From Calditrichaceae bacterium (GTDB taxonomy: Bacteria; Calditrichota; Calditrichia; RBG-13-44-9; J075), in assembly GCA_013360445.1 (NCBI GenBank), contig JABWBP010000012.1:1-64000 (forward strand): DNA of 64,000 nt. Reading direction: 5' to 3'. Below are positions 25,551 through 33,636 of the stretch, in pieces (position 1 is the first letter of the stretch; every line of letters begins with the position of its first letter). The notes beneath the pieces are model-generated. The model did no database searches. It saw only the letters and a program-made list of their open reading frames with translations, and was not told the DNA's origin. Both the position numbers and the translations under genes were made by a program.

Positions 25551-26537
25551 ATGAGAAGATCAGCGCCAGTTACCCTTTCGCTGCTCCTCTGCATTCTTTG
25601 GGGATTTCATGCAACGCCGGCGTTTTTGATGGCGCAAAGCAATCCTGAGTATAAAACCGGAAGAATTCACGCCAACGGACTGAATTTCGCTTTCCTGGAA
25701 TCCGGCAGCGGGCCGTTGGTGTTGGCTTTTCACGGGTTCCCGGATCTGCCGCGCACCTTTCGCCATCAAATGCGCGCCCTGGCAGATGCCGGCTACCGCG
25801 TGGTTGCGCCATACATGCGCGGCTACGCGCCGACGGATGTTCCGCCCGAGGGGTCTTATGCCGGCGCCGTGCTGGTGCAAGACGTTCTGGCCTTGATCGA
25901 TGCGTTCGGAGAGAAACCGGTTATTTTAATGGGACACGATTGGGGCGCCTCCGCGGTTTATGGTGCAGCCATCATGGCCCCGGAAAAAGTGAGCAAGTTG
26001 ATTGCCATTGCGGTACCGCGCGGCCCGACAGCGAACAATTCATTCATAGAAAATCCCGCGCAGCAGCGGCGCTCCTGGTACATTTTCTTCTTTCAAATGC
26101 CCTGGGCGGAAGAGGCCGTGGCTTATGATAATTTCGCTTTCATCGAGCGGTTGTGGCAGGATTGGTCTCCCGGTTGGCAATTTCCAGCAGCGGAAATGGA
26201 TTCCGTGAAAGCAACCTTTCGCAAGCCCGGCGTGCTCACGGCGGCGCTTAATTATTATCGCCACACCTTTGGCGATTTCCAACCGGACTCCGCCCTGGCG
26301 ATCATCAATTCTCGCCGCTGGAGCGAGCCCGTTCCGGCGCCAACGCTGTACCTGCATGGTGCCAAAGACGGCGGGTTCGGGGTTGAGTTGACCGAGGGGA
26401 TGGAAGAGGTTTTTGCGAACGGCCTGGAAAAAAGAATCATAGCGGATGCCGGGCATTTTGTGCATCAGGAGAAATATGAAGAAGTGAATCGGTTGATACT
26501 GGCGTTCTTAACAGAAAAGCGCAATTTAAAGAAGTAA
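25551..26537 (+). CDS. Exported alpha/beta hydrolase, epoxide hydrolase-like
   Basis: A 328-residue protein with a signal peptide (cleavage near FLMAQS). HGFPD (61-65) is the oxyanion strand, GHDWGAS (128-134) has Asp130 as nucleophile, and DAGHFVHQE near residue 300 has the catalytic His. An Asp nucleophile with HGFPD and GHDWG is characteristic of epoxide hydrolases and haloalkane dehalogenases; epoxide hydrolase is favoured. Export makes it unusual, since most relatives are cytoplasmic. The ribosome site is GGAGGTATAAA. Confidence 0.85.
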   Translation: MRRSAPVTLSLLLCILWGFHATPAFLMAQSNPEYKTGRIHANGLNFAFLESGSGPLVLAFHGFPDLPRTFRHQMRALADAGYRVVAPYMRGYAPTDVPPEGSYAGAVLVQDVLALIDAFGEKPVILMGHDWGASAVYGAAIMAPEKVSKLIAIAVPRGPTANNSFIENPAQQRRSWYIFFFQMPWAEEAVAYDNFAFIERLWQDWSPGWQFPAAEMDSVKATFRKPGVLTAALNYYRHTFGDFQPDSALAIINSRRWSEPVPAPTLYLHGAKDGGFGVELTEGMEEVFANGLEKRIIADAGHFVHQEKYEEVNRLILAFLTEKRNLKK

Positions 26538-26674
26538 AATTTTGGCTATGATCATCGTTTCGGCCAGAAAGATAAGAAGATACTCGATACTGGATACTGG
26601 ATAAATCTTTATCGAGCATCAAGTATCCAGCATCTTTGAAGTGGCCGAAACGATGATCAAGGCCAAAATTTTTA
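26538..26674. repeat. Long inverted repeat enclosing a 7-bp word array
   Basis: The outer arms at about 26537-26567 and 26641-26672 are nearly perfect over 30 bp (GATCATCGTTTCGGCCA against TGGCCGAAACGATGATC, flanked by AAAATTTTGGC and GCCAAAATTTT). Inside are GATACTC, GATACTG, GATACTG, GATAAAT (26579-26606) and ATCGAGC, ATCAAGT, ATCCAGC (26611-26631). The words resemble those at 43499-43672. Confidence 0.85.
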
Positions 26675-26711
26675 CCCATTCGCAGTACAAAAATCAGACA
26701 AAGGAAGCTTT

Positions 26712-28136
26712 ATGAATCGCTTTTTTATAATCTTTATGATAGCATTCGCCCTGCCCGGTTTTCGCAGTTTTGCCCAGCTAAACTTCATCAAACACCCGAT
26801 CGACGAAAATTTTGACGGCGCCTGGGCAGCTTACAGGGTGGACCTCGACCGCGATAACGATATGGATATCCTGGCCTCTGCCAGCGATGGCTACGATATT
26901 GCTTGGTATGAAAATGATGGCAGCCAGGTTTTCACAAAACACATCATCGATGACAATTTTGTTTTTGCCGAATATCTATTTGCGATTGATCTGGATGGGG
27001 ACGAGGACATTGACTTCGTGGCCGGCTCCAGTTCCTATCCCGCCGGTGGTATTTTCGGCGACCTGGCCTGGTATGAGAACGACGGCAGCCAGAACTTCAC
27101 CAAACGCATTATCGACGCCAATCGCAATGGCGCCAATTCCGTGTTTGCCATTGATCTGGACGGAGACAGCGACATAGATATTGTATCCCACGAAAGCAAA
27201 ATCGATGATCTGCTCTGGTACGAGAACGACGGCAACCATAATTTTACCCGGCATCTGATCGACGGCAATTTTGACAATGTGTTTTATGTGTACGCCATCG
27301 ACCTGGACAGGGATACCGATGTGGATGTTCTGGCGGCAGCCACCGATGCCGGGCAACTGGCCTGGTGGGAAAACGATGGCAGCGAAAATTTCACTAAGCA
27401 TATCATTGCAGCAGGTTTTGCCGGTTCCGCCTATGTGGATGTAAAGGATGTTGACCGCGATAACGATTGGGATGTAATGGGCGCGGCATTTTTCGGGCAT
27501 GAAGTGGCCTGGTTTGAAAATGACGGCAGCCAGAACTTTACCAAACGCCTGATCGACGGCAATTTTACCGGGGCCGCTTCTTTTGACGCCGCAGACCTGG
27601 ATGGGGACAGCGACCTGGATTTTCTGGGCAGCGCCTTTGACGCCAATGATGTGGCCTGGTGGGAAAACGACGGCGCCCTCAATTTCACCAAACATTTGAT
27701 TGACGGCAACTTTGCCGGAGCCAACTTCGCCATGCCGGCCGACCTGGATAGGGATAACGATCTGGACATTATCAGCGCGGCGTTTCATGCGGATGATGTG
27801 GCCTGGTGGGAAAATACCGGCCCAACTGGCATTACAGATACAAATGCCCTGTTGCCGGGAGATTTTCGACTGTTTCAGAATTATCCCAATCCCTTCAACC
27901 CTTCTACCATTATCCGCTATTCCCTCCCGCATCCCAGCAATGTGGAATTGACAATTTTCAATTCCCTGGGGCAGGAAATCCGGGTGCTGCTGAAGGAACG
28001 GCAATCGCCGGGTATCCATCAAGTGCAATGGGACGGAAAAAACCAGCTACTTAAGCCAATGCCCGGCGGGGTTTACCTGTATCGCCTGAGCGCCGGCTCC
28101 TTTACCGGGACCGGAAAAATGATTTTGTTGAAGTGA
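26712..28136 (+). CDS. FG-GAP/VCBS-repeat T9SS protein
   Basis: A 474-residue secreted protein with a signal peptide ending SFAQ. Residues 25-375 contain eight repeats of about 44 residues with the pattern DLDRDNDxDIL then WYENDGSQNFTKHxID, forming a VCBS/FG-GAP beta-propeller whose Asp-rich loops bind calcium. The C-terminal T9SS sorting domain has NYPNPFNPSTIIRYSLP and ends GKMILLK. It is probably a surface adhesion or binding protein. It lies 41 bp before another T9SS cargo gene. Confidence 0.9.
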   Translation: MNRFFIIFMIAFALPGFRSFAQLNFIKHPIDENFDGAWAAYRVDLDRDNDMDILASASDGYDIAWYENDGSQVFTKHIIDDNFVFAEYLFAIDLDGDEDIDFVAGSSSYPAGGIFGDLAWYENDGSQNFTKRIIDANRNGANSVFAIDLDGDSDIDIVSHESKIDDLLWYENDGNHNFTRHLIDGNFDNVFYVYAIDLDRDTDVDVLAAATDAGQLAWWENDGSENFTKHIIAAGFAGSAYVDVKDVDRDNDWDVMGAAFFGHEVAWFENDGSQNFTKRLIDGNFTGAASFDAADLDGDSDLDFLGSAFDANDVAWWENDGALNFTKHLIDGNFAGANFAMPADLDRDNDLDIISAAFHADDVAWWENTGPTGITDTNALLPGDFRLFQNYPNPFNPSTIIRYSLPHPSNVELTIFNSLGQEIRVLLKERQSPGIHQVQWDGKNQLLKPMPGGVYLYRLSAGSFTGTGKMILLK

Positions 28137-28177
28137 GTTTCTCAAAAAAACAATACTTCCCCAGAAAGGAAAGAACA

Positions 28178-29671
28178 ATGAGAAGATTGTTCACTGTAAT
28201 TAGTATAACAATTTTAGGGTGGATGTTCACTGTGACATCCATAACGGCCAGAGGCAATGACAAACAGAGCTTTAAGCAACCGAAAGCTAAAACCGGCAGC
28301 AATCTTAAATCCGGGAGCCCCTGGTTTAAAGGCGCTTTCGATGAACAGTGGCGGCTCCAGACCACACTTCCCGGCAATCCGCCGCTCTACACCGTCAAAT
28401 TGGTCAGCAGAGACGTTGCCTGGATTGTTGGCGACCTCCAAACTGACATTTATCGCACTGTCGATGGCGGGCAAACCTGGATACAAAAATCAAGAATCAC
28501 CACCAATCCTAATCATGTACCGGTTACCTTAGCCGCTATCGACTCCAGCACGGCGTTTGTTGGCACTGCCAGCCATACCACCAATGCCGCAATATACCGT
28601 ACCACTGATGGCGGCCAGAGCTGGCAACTCGCTTACCTGCCGCCGCTTCCTTCCCATAGCTATTGGAACTGGATTCATTTTTTTGATACCCAAAGTGGCA
28701 TTGCGGAGTGCGATCAGGGAATCCCCGGCCAGCATTTTTATGTGGTCAAGACCAGCGATGGCGGAAATAGCTGGACTCCGATTGCCAATCAACCCACCGG
28801 TAATGTGAATGAGTACGGTGTTCAGAACTGCGGTTATTTTTACGATAACCTTCATGGCTGGTTTGGAACGGCGCCCTCTACAGTTGGCGGGCGGGTGTTT
28901 CGCACTACCGATGGCGGGGATACCTGGACCGGTTTTGGTTCGGGAAATACCGGATTTGTAGATGCCGTAACATTTATTTCACCGCTGGCGGGCATCCGCG
29001 TTTCATCCATATCTCCTTATCTGACACGTTCTACCGATGGCGGCCAGAACTGGGCGGCCGTATCCAATCTTCCCGTTACGAACATTCAAAGAATGTTAGC
29101 AGCTACCAGTATCAGCACTTCCCACAACAGCCAATTTTGGGTTTACGGCGAAGCAGACTCGACCTTTACGCCATTCATTTTGACGAGTATCGACAGCGGT
29201 GCAACCTGGCAAGAGCAGACAATTGCAAGTCTCTCGGGAAATAGCGTCTTCAACATGTCGGCGCTAACCTTCGGAACAGCGAATGACAGCGTGCAAGCCT
29301 TTGCCGTTGCCGCCCACCTTACCATATACACGGGGGGACAGATTTTGAATTATCGCCAGCCCGCCGGAGTAGTGACCGGCGTGCAGGAGGAGAAACCTAT
29401 GCTTCCCCGGGAATACACCCTATATCAAAACTACCCCAATCCGTTCAATCCCTCTACCACGATCCGCTTCTCATTGATAAAAACTACCCGGGTCAAGCTA
29501 ACTGTTCACAACACCCTCGGCCAACAGATCGCAGTTCTGGCGTATGATAATTTTAACGCCGGCGATCACGAGGTGGTCTGGAGTCCAACCGGCTTGCCCG
29601 GCGGCGTATTCTACTGCCGCTTGCAGGCAGGGTCATTTGTCGAAGCCCGCAAAATGATTTTATTGAAGTGA
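28178..29671 (+). CDS. YCF48/BNR-like repeat T9SS protein
   Basis: A 497-residue secreted protein, started at the ATG after AGAAAGGAAAGAACA rather than a GTG 45 bp upstream. The signal peptide ends near SITARG. Repeats with DGGQTW, DGGQSW, DGGNSW, DGGDTW and DGGQNW identify a BNR/YCF48-like beta-propeller as in photosynthesis-stability-like domains. The T9SS sorting domain has NYPNPFNPSTTIRFSL and ends ARKMILLK. The role is unknown; the design matches the minus-strand gene at 51297. Confidence 0.88.
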   Translation: MRRLFTVISITILGWMFTVTSITARGNDKQSFKQPKAKTGSNLKSGSPWFKGAFDEQWRLQTTLPGNPPLYTVKLVSRDVAWIVGDLQTDIYRTVDGGQTWIQKSRITTNPNHVPVTLAAIDSSTAFVGTASHTTNAAIYRTTDGGQSWQLAYLPPLPSHSYWNWIHFFDTQSGIAECDQGIPGQHFYVVKTSDGGNSWTPIANQPTGNVNEYGVQNCGYFYDNLHGWFGTAPSTVGGRVFRTTDGGDTWTGFGSGNTGFVDAVTFISPLAGIRVSSISPYLTRSTDGGQNWAAVSNLPVTNIQRMLAATSISTSHNSQFWVYGEADSTFTPFILTSIDSGATWQEQTIASLSGNSVFNMSALTFGTANDSVQAFAVAAHLTIYTGGQILNYRQPAGVVTGVQEEKPMLPREYTLYQNYPNPFNPSTTIRFSLIKTTRVKLTVHNTLGQQIAVLAYDNFNAGDHEVVWSPTGLPGGVFYCRLQAGSFVEARKMILLK

Positions 29672-29713
29672 GCTTTAAGGCAATTAGAGCAAAAAAATCA
29701 AGGGGACAATAAG

Positions 29714-30682
29714 ATGAAACAGATAATACTCATTCTAATTGTTTTGGGGTCGATCTCCGCCTTTGCAGCCGATTATCCCGACTCAGCAGCCGCAAAACAA
29801 TCTTCAGCGGGTTTGCTGATGACGAATGCCTATGACGCATTCGGCTCCCAGGCGGAAGGACTGACGCAGGATTTCGGTTTTTCTGCGGTGGTGCAATATA
29901 AAGGAAAGATCATCCTGTTTGACGCCGGAACCACTGCCGAAATCTTCCAACGCAATCTTGAAGCGCTGGGGATCGATCCGAAAAAGGTCGAGATTGCCAT
30001 CGCCTCCCACGGGCACTATGACCACCTGGGCGGTTTTGATTACCTGATGAGCGTCAATCCGGCTGTTAAGATCTACCTGCCCAACGATTTCTTCTCCTTT
30101 GGCGCGCCTATGGGCTTTCCTTTCCGCGGCCCGGAACCCGGCATCGTGGAGCAGTTGCCCAGGGAACAGCGCTACTACGGCGGCGAACGCGAGATTGGCG
30201 AAGTGAGTTCATCGGGCCGCTTCTGGAAGGCTGATGTGGAATACGTAAGCGCAGCAAAAGAAATTTTGCCCGGCGTGACGTTAATTCCCACCACTTCCGA
30301 CCTGATGGGCACTTTCGTTAAATATCCCCCCTTTGGCGAGCAGCCTAAATTGATCGGCATGCCGGAGCTATCCGTTTCCTTTGCCACGGGGGAAGGCGAG
30401 GTTCTCATTGCCGGCTGTTCTCACAGCACTATCGAAGCGATTATTCAGGAAACCCAGAAAATTTTGAAGCGCAAAATTTACCTGGCCGCGGGCGGATTTC
30501 ACCTGATCCCTTATGACCGGGAGTACATCGAAAGCCTGGCGCAGCGAATGAAAAATGAATATGGGGTCGAATCGGTGGCCCCGGCGCACTGCACCGGGCA
30601 TTTGGCTTTCGCAATTTTCCGGGAAGCCTTCGGTGAAGAGTACCGGTTTTTCGGGCTTGGAGAAAGTTTGCAGGTAAAATAG
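29714..30682 (+). CDS. Exported MBL-fold metallo-hydrolase
   Basis: A 322-residue protein with a signal peptide (cleavage near AFAAD). SHGHYDHLGG (98-107) is the metal-binding HxHxDH motif, a GCSHST stretch follows near residue 240, and APAHCTGH near 295 supplies the last ligands. The SHGHYDH pattern and GCSH are typical of the dihydropterin-aminobenzene-phosphate-synthase-like branch of metallo-beta-lactamase-fold proteins. The substrate is unknown. The ribosome site is AAGGGGACAATAAG. Confidence 0.85.
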   Translation: MKQIILILIVLGSISAFAADYPDSAAAKQSSAGLLMTNAYDAFGSQAEGLTQDFGFSAVVQYKGKIILFDAGTTAEIFQRNLEALGIDPKKVEIAIASHGHYDHLGGFDYLMSVNPAVKIYLPNDFFSFGAPMGFPFRGPEPGIVEQLPREQRYYGGEREIGEVSSSGRFWKADVEYVSAAKEILPGVTLIPTTSDLMGTFVKYPPFGEQPKLIGMPELSVSFATGEGEVLIAGCSHSTIEAIIQETQKILKRKIYLAAGGFHLIPYDREYIESLAQRMKNEYGVESVAPAHCTGHLAFAIFREAFGEEYRFFGLGESLQVK

Positions 30683-30743
30683 CCCTCAGTTTCAGGTTCA
30701 AAAGGAGAACTTTAATTTAACCCAAAAACTTCAGGAGATAACT

Positions 30744-31241
30744 ATGAGAAAGGGTTTGGCAATATTTTTCGGGGCAGCTTTTTTGGTGCTTAGCGCCTGT
30801 ATCCAAACACCGAAAGCAGATATGGAAGCCGAAAAGGCGCAGGTCAAAAAGGTAGTGGATCAAATAGCGCAGGCAATGGAAGCGGAGGATGTGGAAGCGA
30901 TTTCCGCCATCGTTGCCCACGACGCCGATATGGTAAATTTCGGCACCGACGCCACGGAACGCTGGGTAGGCTGGGATGCTTTGCAAGCCTCGATCGAACA
31001 GCAATTTGCCGCTTTCGATAACCAGCAAGTGAGCGTCCGGGACCAGGTTATTAAAGTCGGGGCAAGCGGCACAACGGCCTGGTATTCCCAAATTATGGAC
31101 TGGAACCTGGATGCCGGGGGAGAAGTGGTAAACCTGGAAGGAATGCGGGCCAGCGGGGTTTGGGAAAAGCGCGACGGAAAGTGGAAGATTGTGCAAATGC
31201 ACTTTTCCGTGGGCGTGGCGGGACAGGCGGCGGAGTATTAG
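30744..31241 (+). CDS. SnoaL/DUF4440-like lipoprotein
   Basis: A 165-residue lipoprotein (lipobox LSAC, Cys19). The mature domain is an NTF2-like fold with AMEAEDVEAISAIVAHDADM near the N-terminus and ASGVWEKRDGKWKIVQMHFS at the end, the typical DUF4440/SnoaL_3 pattern. It probably binds a small ligand in the periplasm. The ribosome site is CAGGAGATAACT. Its stop codon is two bases from the stop of the convergent toxin gene. Confidence 0.85.
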   Translation: MRKGLAIFFGAAFLVLSACIQTPKADMEAEKAQVKKVVDQIAQAMEAEDVEAISAIVAHDADMVNFGTDATERWVGWDALQASIEQQFAAFDNQQVSVRDQVIKVGASGTTAWYSQIMDWNLDAGGEVVNLEGMRASGVWEKRDGKWKIVQMHFSVGVAGQAAEY

Positions 31242-31243
31242 TT

Positions 31244-31654
31244 TTATGGTTCCATAATTTCGACCCAATCGACTCGTTTAAAATGTTTGGCGTCATAAGT
31301 GTAAATGCGGGTTAGGCCCATTCCGGACATGAAAAAGGCATTGTAGGCGTCAATAAAATCGATGTTTTGGGTAACATATAGATCCAGCGCCTGAATGATT
31401 AAATTTTCTTCAGGTATTTCAATAAAGGGGGTATTGATTACTTTTAAAAGCATCTGCTCAATAATCGGAGGTGATATTTTATAATAGGATTCCAGAGTCC
31501 ATACCAATTCCGCTATAACCAGGTGGCTGCTGACCAGAACGAACTTTCGCTTTTCCGCTTCCTCGAACAACTTTTCAATACGGTCCGCTTTTGCCGGGTC
31601 ATCATTGGTGAAATAGCGCAGGAAAACATTAGTATCAACAAAATAGGATTTCAT
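31244..31654 (-). CDS. PIN-domain toxin (VapC-like)
   Basis: A 136-residue PIN-domain ribonuclease. The acidic residues lie in MKSYFVDTNVFLRYF (Asp7), a central VIAELVWTLE, NIDFIDAYNAFF and YTYDAKHF. Such toxins cleave RNA and are blocked by the partner antitoxin. I use the internal ATG; a TTG at 31666 would overlap the antitoxin stop codon. It is cotranscribed with the AbrB-type gene directly upstream. Confidence 0.88.
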   Translation of the reverse strand: MKSYFVDTNVFLRYFTNDDPAKADRIEKLFEEAEKRKFVLVSSHLVIAELVWTLESYYKISPPIIEQMLLKVINTPFIEIPEENLIIQALDLYVTQNIDFIDAYNAFFMSGMGLTRIYTYDAKHFKRVDWVEIMEP

Positions 31655-31662
31655 TGCCGCTC

Positions 31663-31905
31663 TCAATCCGTTTTTTGAGCAATTGACTCTTTTACCTGTT
31701 TGCGGATTTTCTCGAACACTTCCGGTTTGGTTTGGGTCTTCAGCACGCCTCTTAAATCTTTAATTGTCCCCTTCAGGGGTTTTAGTATAATCTCATCTCC
31801 CCTGAAAATGAGGGCTACTTTGTCGTTCGCTTTTACCCCCAGGCGTTTCCGAATTCCAACCGGGAGAGTGATCTGGCCTTTTGCAGAAATAGTTGCCGTG
31901 TACAT
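31663..31905 (-). CDS. AbrB/MazE-type antitoxin
   Basis: An 80-residue protein with the swapped-hairpin AbrB DNA-binding signature (ATISAKGQITLPVGIRKRLG, then DKVALIFRGDEIILKP) and a charged C-terminal tail that should wrap the PIN toxin. The start at 31905 fits the family and has GGGAAATT upstream; a longer in-frame start would add 29 atypical residues. AbrB antitoxins usually repress their own promoter. Confidence 0.88.
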   Translation of the reverse strand: MYTATISAKGQITLPVGIRKRLGVKANDKVALIFRGDEIILKPLKGTIKDLRGVLKTQTKPEVFEKIRKQVKESIAQKTD

Positions 31906-31941
31906 AATTTCCCTTACTTTTGTTATATTTTCAGCAAATTC

Positions 31942-31970
31942 AAAATAATCAGAAATTATTAAGTAATCAA
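31942..31970 (-). promoter_or_regulatory. Candidate promoter of the toxin-antitoxin pair
   Basis: Read on the minus strand, TTGATT (complement of 31965-31970) and TATTTT (complement of 31942-31947) are 17 bp apart, about 40 bp before the antitoxin start. It ends only 9 bp before the start of the divergent gene at 31979. Confidence 0.45.
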
Positions 31971-31978
31971 GAATTTTT

Positions 31979-32689
31979 ATGATAGATACCAATCCAGTCC
32001 ATCATTCCGTTTTCATCACCGGCGGAACCGGCTACCTGGGCCGGGGCCTGATTCCGCGTTTGATCGAATGCGGCTGCACGGTGCGGGCGCTGGCGCGCCC
32101 GGAATCGCTCCCCAAATTGCCCGGGGGATGCACTGCCATCGCCGGCAACGCCCTGGACGAGCGCACCTATCAGGATGAAATCTCGCCGGCAGATACTTTC
32201 GTGCACCTGGTGGGGGTTTCCCATCCCGGCCCCGGCAAGGCGGAATTGTTTCGCACCGTGGATCTCGCCTCCACGGAGGCGGCGGTGAAGGCGGCGCTTC
32301 ACGCCCGCATCAAGCACTTTGTATATGTCAGCGTGGCCCACCCCGCGCCGGTAATGAAACCCTACATCGAAGCGCGCAAGGCCGCCGAAGCGATCATTTA
32401 CCATAGCGGATTGAATGCCACCATTCTGCGCCCCTGGTACGTGCTGGGACCCGGCCACCGCTGGCCCTACCTGCTGATTCCGTTTTACAAAATATGCGAG
32501 AAAATTCCGGCCACGGCGGAATCCGCCGCCCGATTGGGACTGCTAACCCTGCCCCGGATGCTGGCGGCGCTGCAGAACGCCGTTGAACACCCGGCGCAGG
32601 GCATCCGAATTGTAGAAGCGCCGGAAATCCGGAGAACCAGGGGGGTGCCATCGAAAATGATAAATGATAACGGAACAAGTAATGCGTGA
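31979..32689 (+). CDS. NmrA-like NAD(P)-binding epimerase
   Basis: A 236-residue short-chain, atypical-SDR-type protein. VFITGGTGYLGRGLI (12-26) is the dinucleotide-binding loop, with ADTFVHLVGVSHPG as a later strand and HFVYVSVAHPAPVMKPYIEARKAAE carrying a YxxxR-like active-site region. It is close to NmrA or complex-I-assembly-type SDRs, which may bind a nucleotide without catalysing oxidation. The 5' end is 73 bp from the divergent antitoxin start. The stop codon lies inside the 7-bp array that follows. Confidence 0.82.
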   Translation: MIDTNPVHHSVFITGGTGYLGRGLIPRLIECGCTVRALARPESLPKLPGGCTAIAGNALDERTYQDEISPADTFVHLVGVSHPGPGKAELFRTVDLASTEAAVKAALHARIKHFVYVSVAHPAPVMKPYIEARKAAEAIIYHSGLNATILRPWYVLGPGHRWPYLLIPFYKICEKIPATAESAARLGLLTLPRMLAALQNAVEHPAQGIRIVEAPEIRRTRGVPSKMINDNGTSNA

Positions 32690-32792
32690 AACGTGATGCG
32701 TAACGGAATACGGAATACGAAGTGAATGTTTATTGCGTATTGCGTATTCCGTTTTTATTACGCATTACGGTTTACGAGCTACGCTTCACGGT
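32679..32792. repeat. Two-armed 7-bp word array (ATTACG family)
   Basis: The left arm (32679-32720) reads GTAATGC, GTGAAAC, GTGATGC, GTAACGG, AATACGG, AATACGA. The right arm has TATTGCG, TATTGCG, TATTCCG (32731-32751) and TTACGCA, TTACGGT, TTACGAG, CTACGCT, TCACGGT (32758-32792). The left arm contains the stop codon of the preceding gene. It shares words and word order with the array at 62034. Confidence 0.87.
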
Positions 32793-32842
32793 AAAAACGG
32801 CGGCAAAACTCAATCACATAAACCCACAAGAGGAGATACTCC

Positions 32843-33331
32843 ATGAAATTATATCAATTAATGAATCGCATAATGTTTGCCCTGGTTCTGGTTGGGCTGG
32901 CCGGAACGGCGCTCGTTGCCGGGGACCACCATGAATCGCAGCAAAGCCTCTACAAGCGGTTAGGCGGTTACGACGCCATCGCCGCGGTGGTGGACGAATT
33001 CGTGCAGCGGCTGGCGACCGATCCCCAATTAGGGCGCTTTTTCCAGGGGCACAGCGTGTCTTCGGTGAAAAAAATCCGCCAACTGGTTGTAGATCAACTC
33101 TGCGAAGCCACCGGCGGCCCTTGCTACTACACCGGGCGGGATATGAAAACCGCCCACGCCGGCATGGGCATCAGCGAAGCCGACTGGGACGCCAGTGTAA
33201 AGCACCTGGTGGCGACTCTGGACAAATTCAAAGTGTCGGAAAAGGAAAAAAACGAGGTGTTAGGGGCTATTTCTACCATGAAAGATCAGATCGTGGAGAA
33301 ATCCGCCCCCATGGGCGAGAAATCGAAATAA
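32843..33331 (+). CDS. Exported group 1 truncated haemoglobin
   Basis: A 162-residue protein: residues 1-27 form a signal peptide (cleavage near LVAGD) and the rest a group 1 (N) truncated globin. Family landmarks are SLYKRLGGYDAIAAVVDEFV, DPQLGRFF, a conserved QLCEATGGPCYYTGRDM and the proximal His105 in KTAHAGMGI. Group 1 globins bind oxygen and nitric oxide and often detoxify NO. Export to the periplasm is uncommon for the family. The ribosome site is AAGAGGAGATACTCC. Confidence 0.9.
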   Translation: MKLYQLMNRIMFALVLVGLAGTALVAGDHHESQQSLYKRLGGYDAIAAVVDEFVQRLATDPQLGRFFQGHSVSSVKKIRQLVVDQLCEATGGPCYYTGRDMKTAHAGMGISEADWDASVKHLVATLDKFKVSEKEKNEVLGAISTMKDQIVEKSAPMGEKSK

Positions 33332-33636
33332 CCGGTATTCCAATTTTGATTGCCGCCGTCTATTCTGCCCCCCTCTTGCCTTTTCCGGCCAGGAAAGGGC
33401 AGGAGGAAAGGGGTTCAAACGCCCTTGCACTCCTCCATTCTTAGCCCTCCGGGCCAGCCATCCCCGGGCAGGTTTTTTAACCGCGCCTGTGCATCCTTCG
33501 CCGTAAAACTTCCGTTTGTATCTTTCTGCAAGATATGTTAAGTTCTGCACTGCTGATTGCAGCCATTCTATCGGAAACGAGAAACGCCCCGACAAAGGAA
33601 TTGTCATAAACCCTCTATCATTTTCAGGAGCACTGT
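33332..33636. other. 305-bp intergenic region
   Basis: This stretch contains an imperfect pyrimidine/purine inverted repeat at about 33368-33413 (CCCCTCTTGCCTTTTCC against GGAAAGGGCAGGAGG) and a GC-rich segment near 33445-33475. No gene is supported. A promoter for the ATP-grasp gene probably lies in the AT-rich part near 33510-33545, but no clean pair of boxes is seen. Confidence 0.5.

Noticed and set aside
26976-28028. A 350-codon minus-strand frame across the VCBS-repeat gene
   Set aside because: The repetitive coding sequence of the plus-strand gene creates an open complementary frame; the plus-strand protein has signal peptide, repeats and sorting domain.
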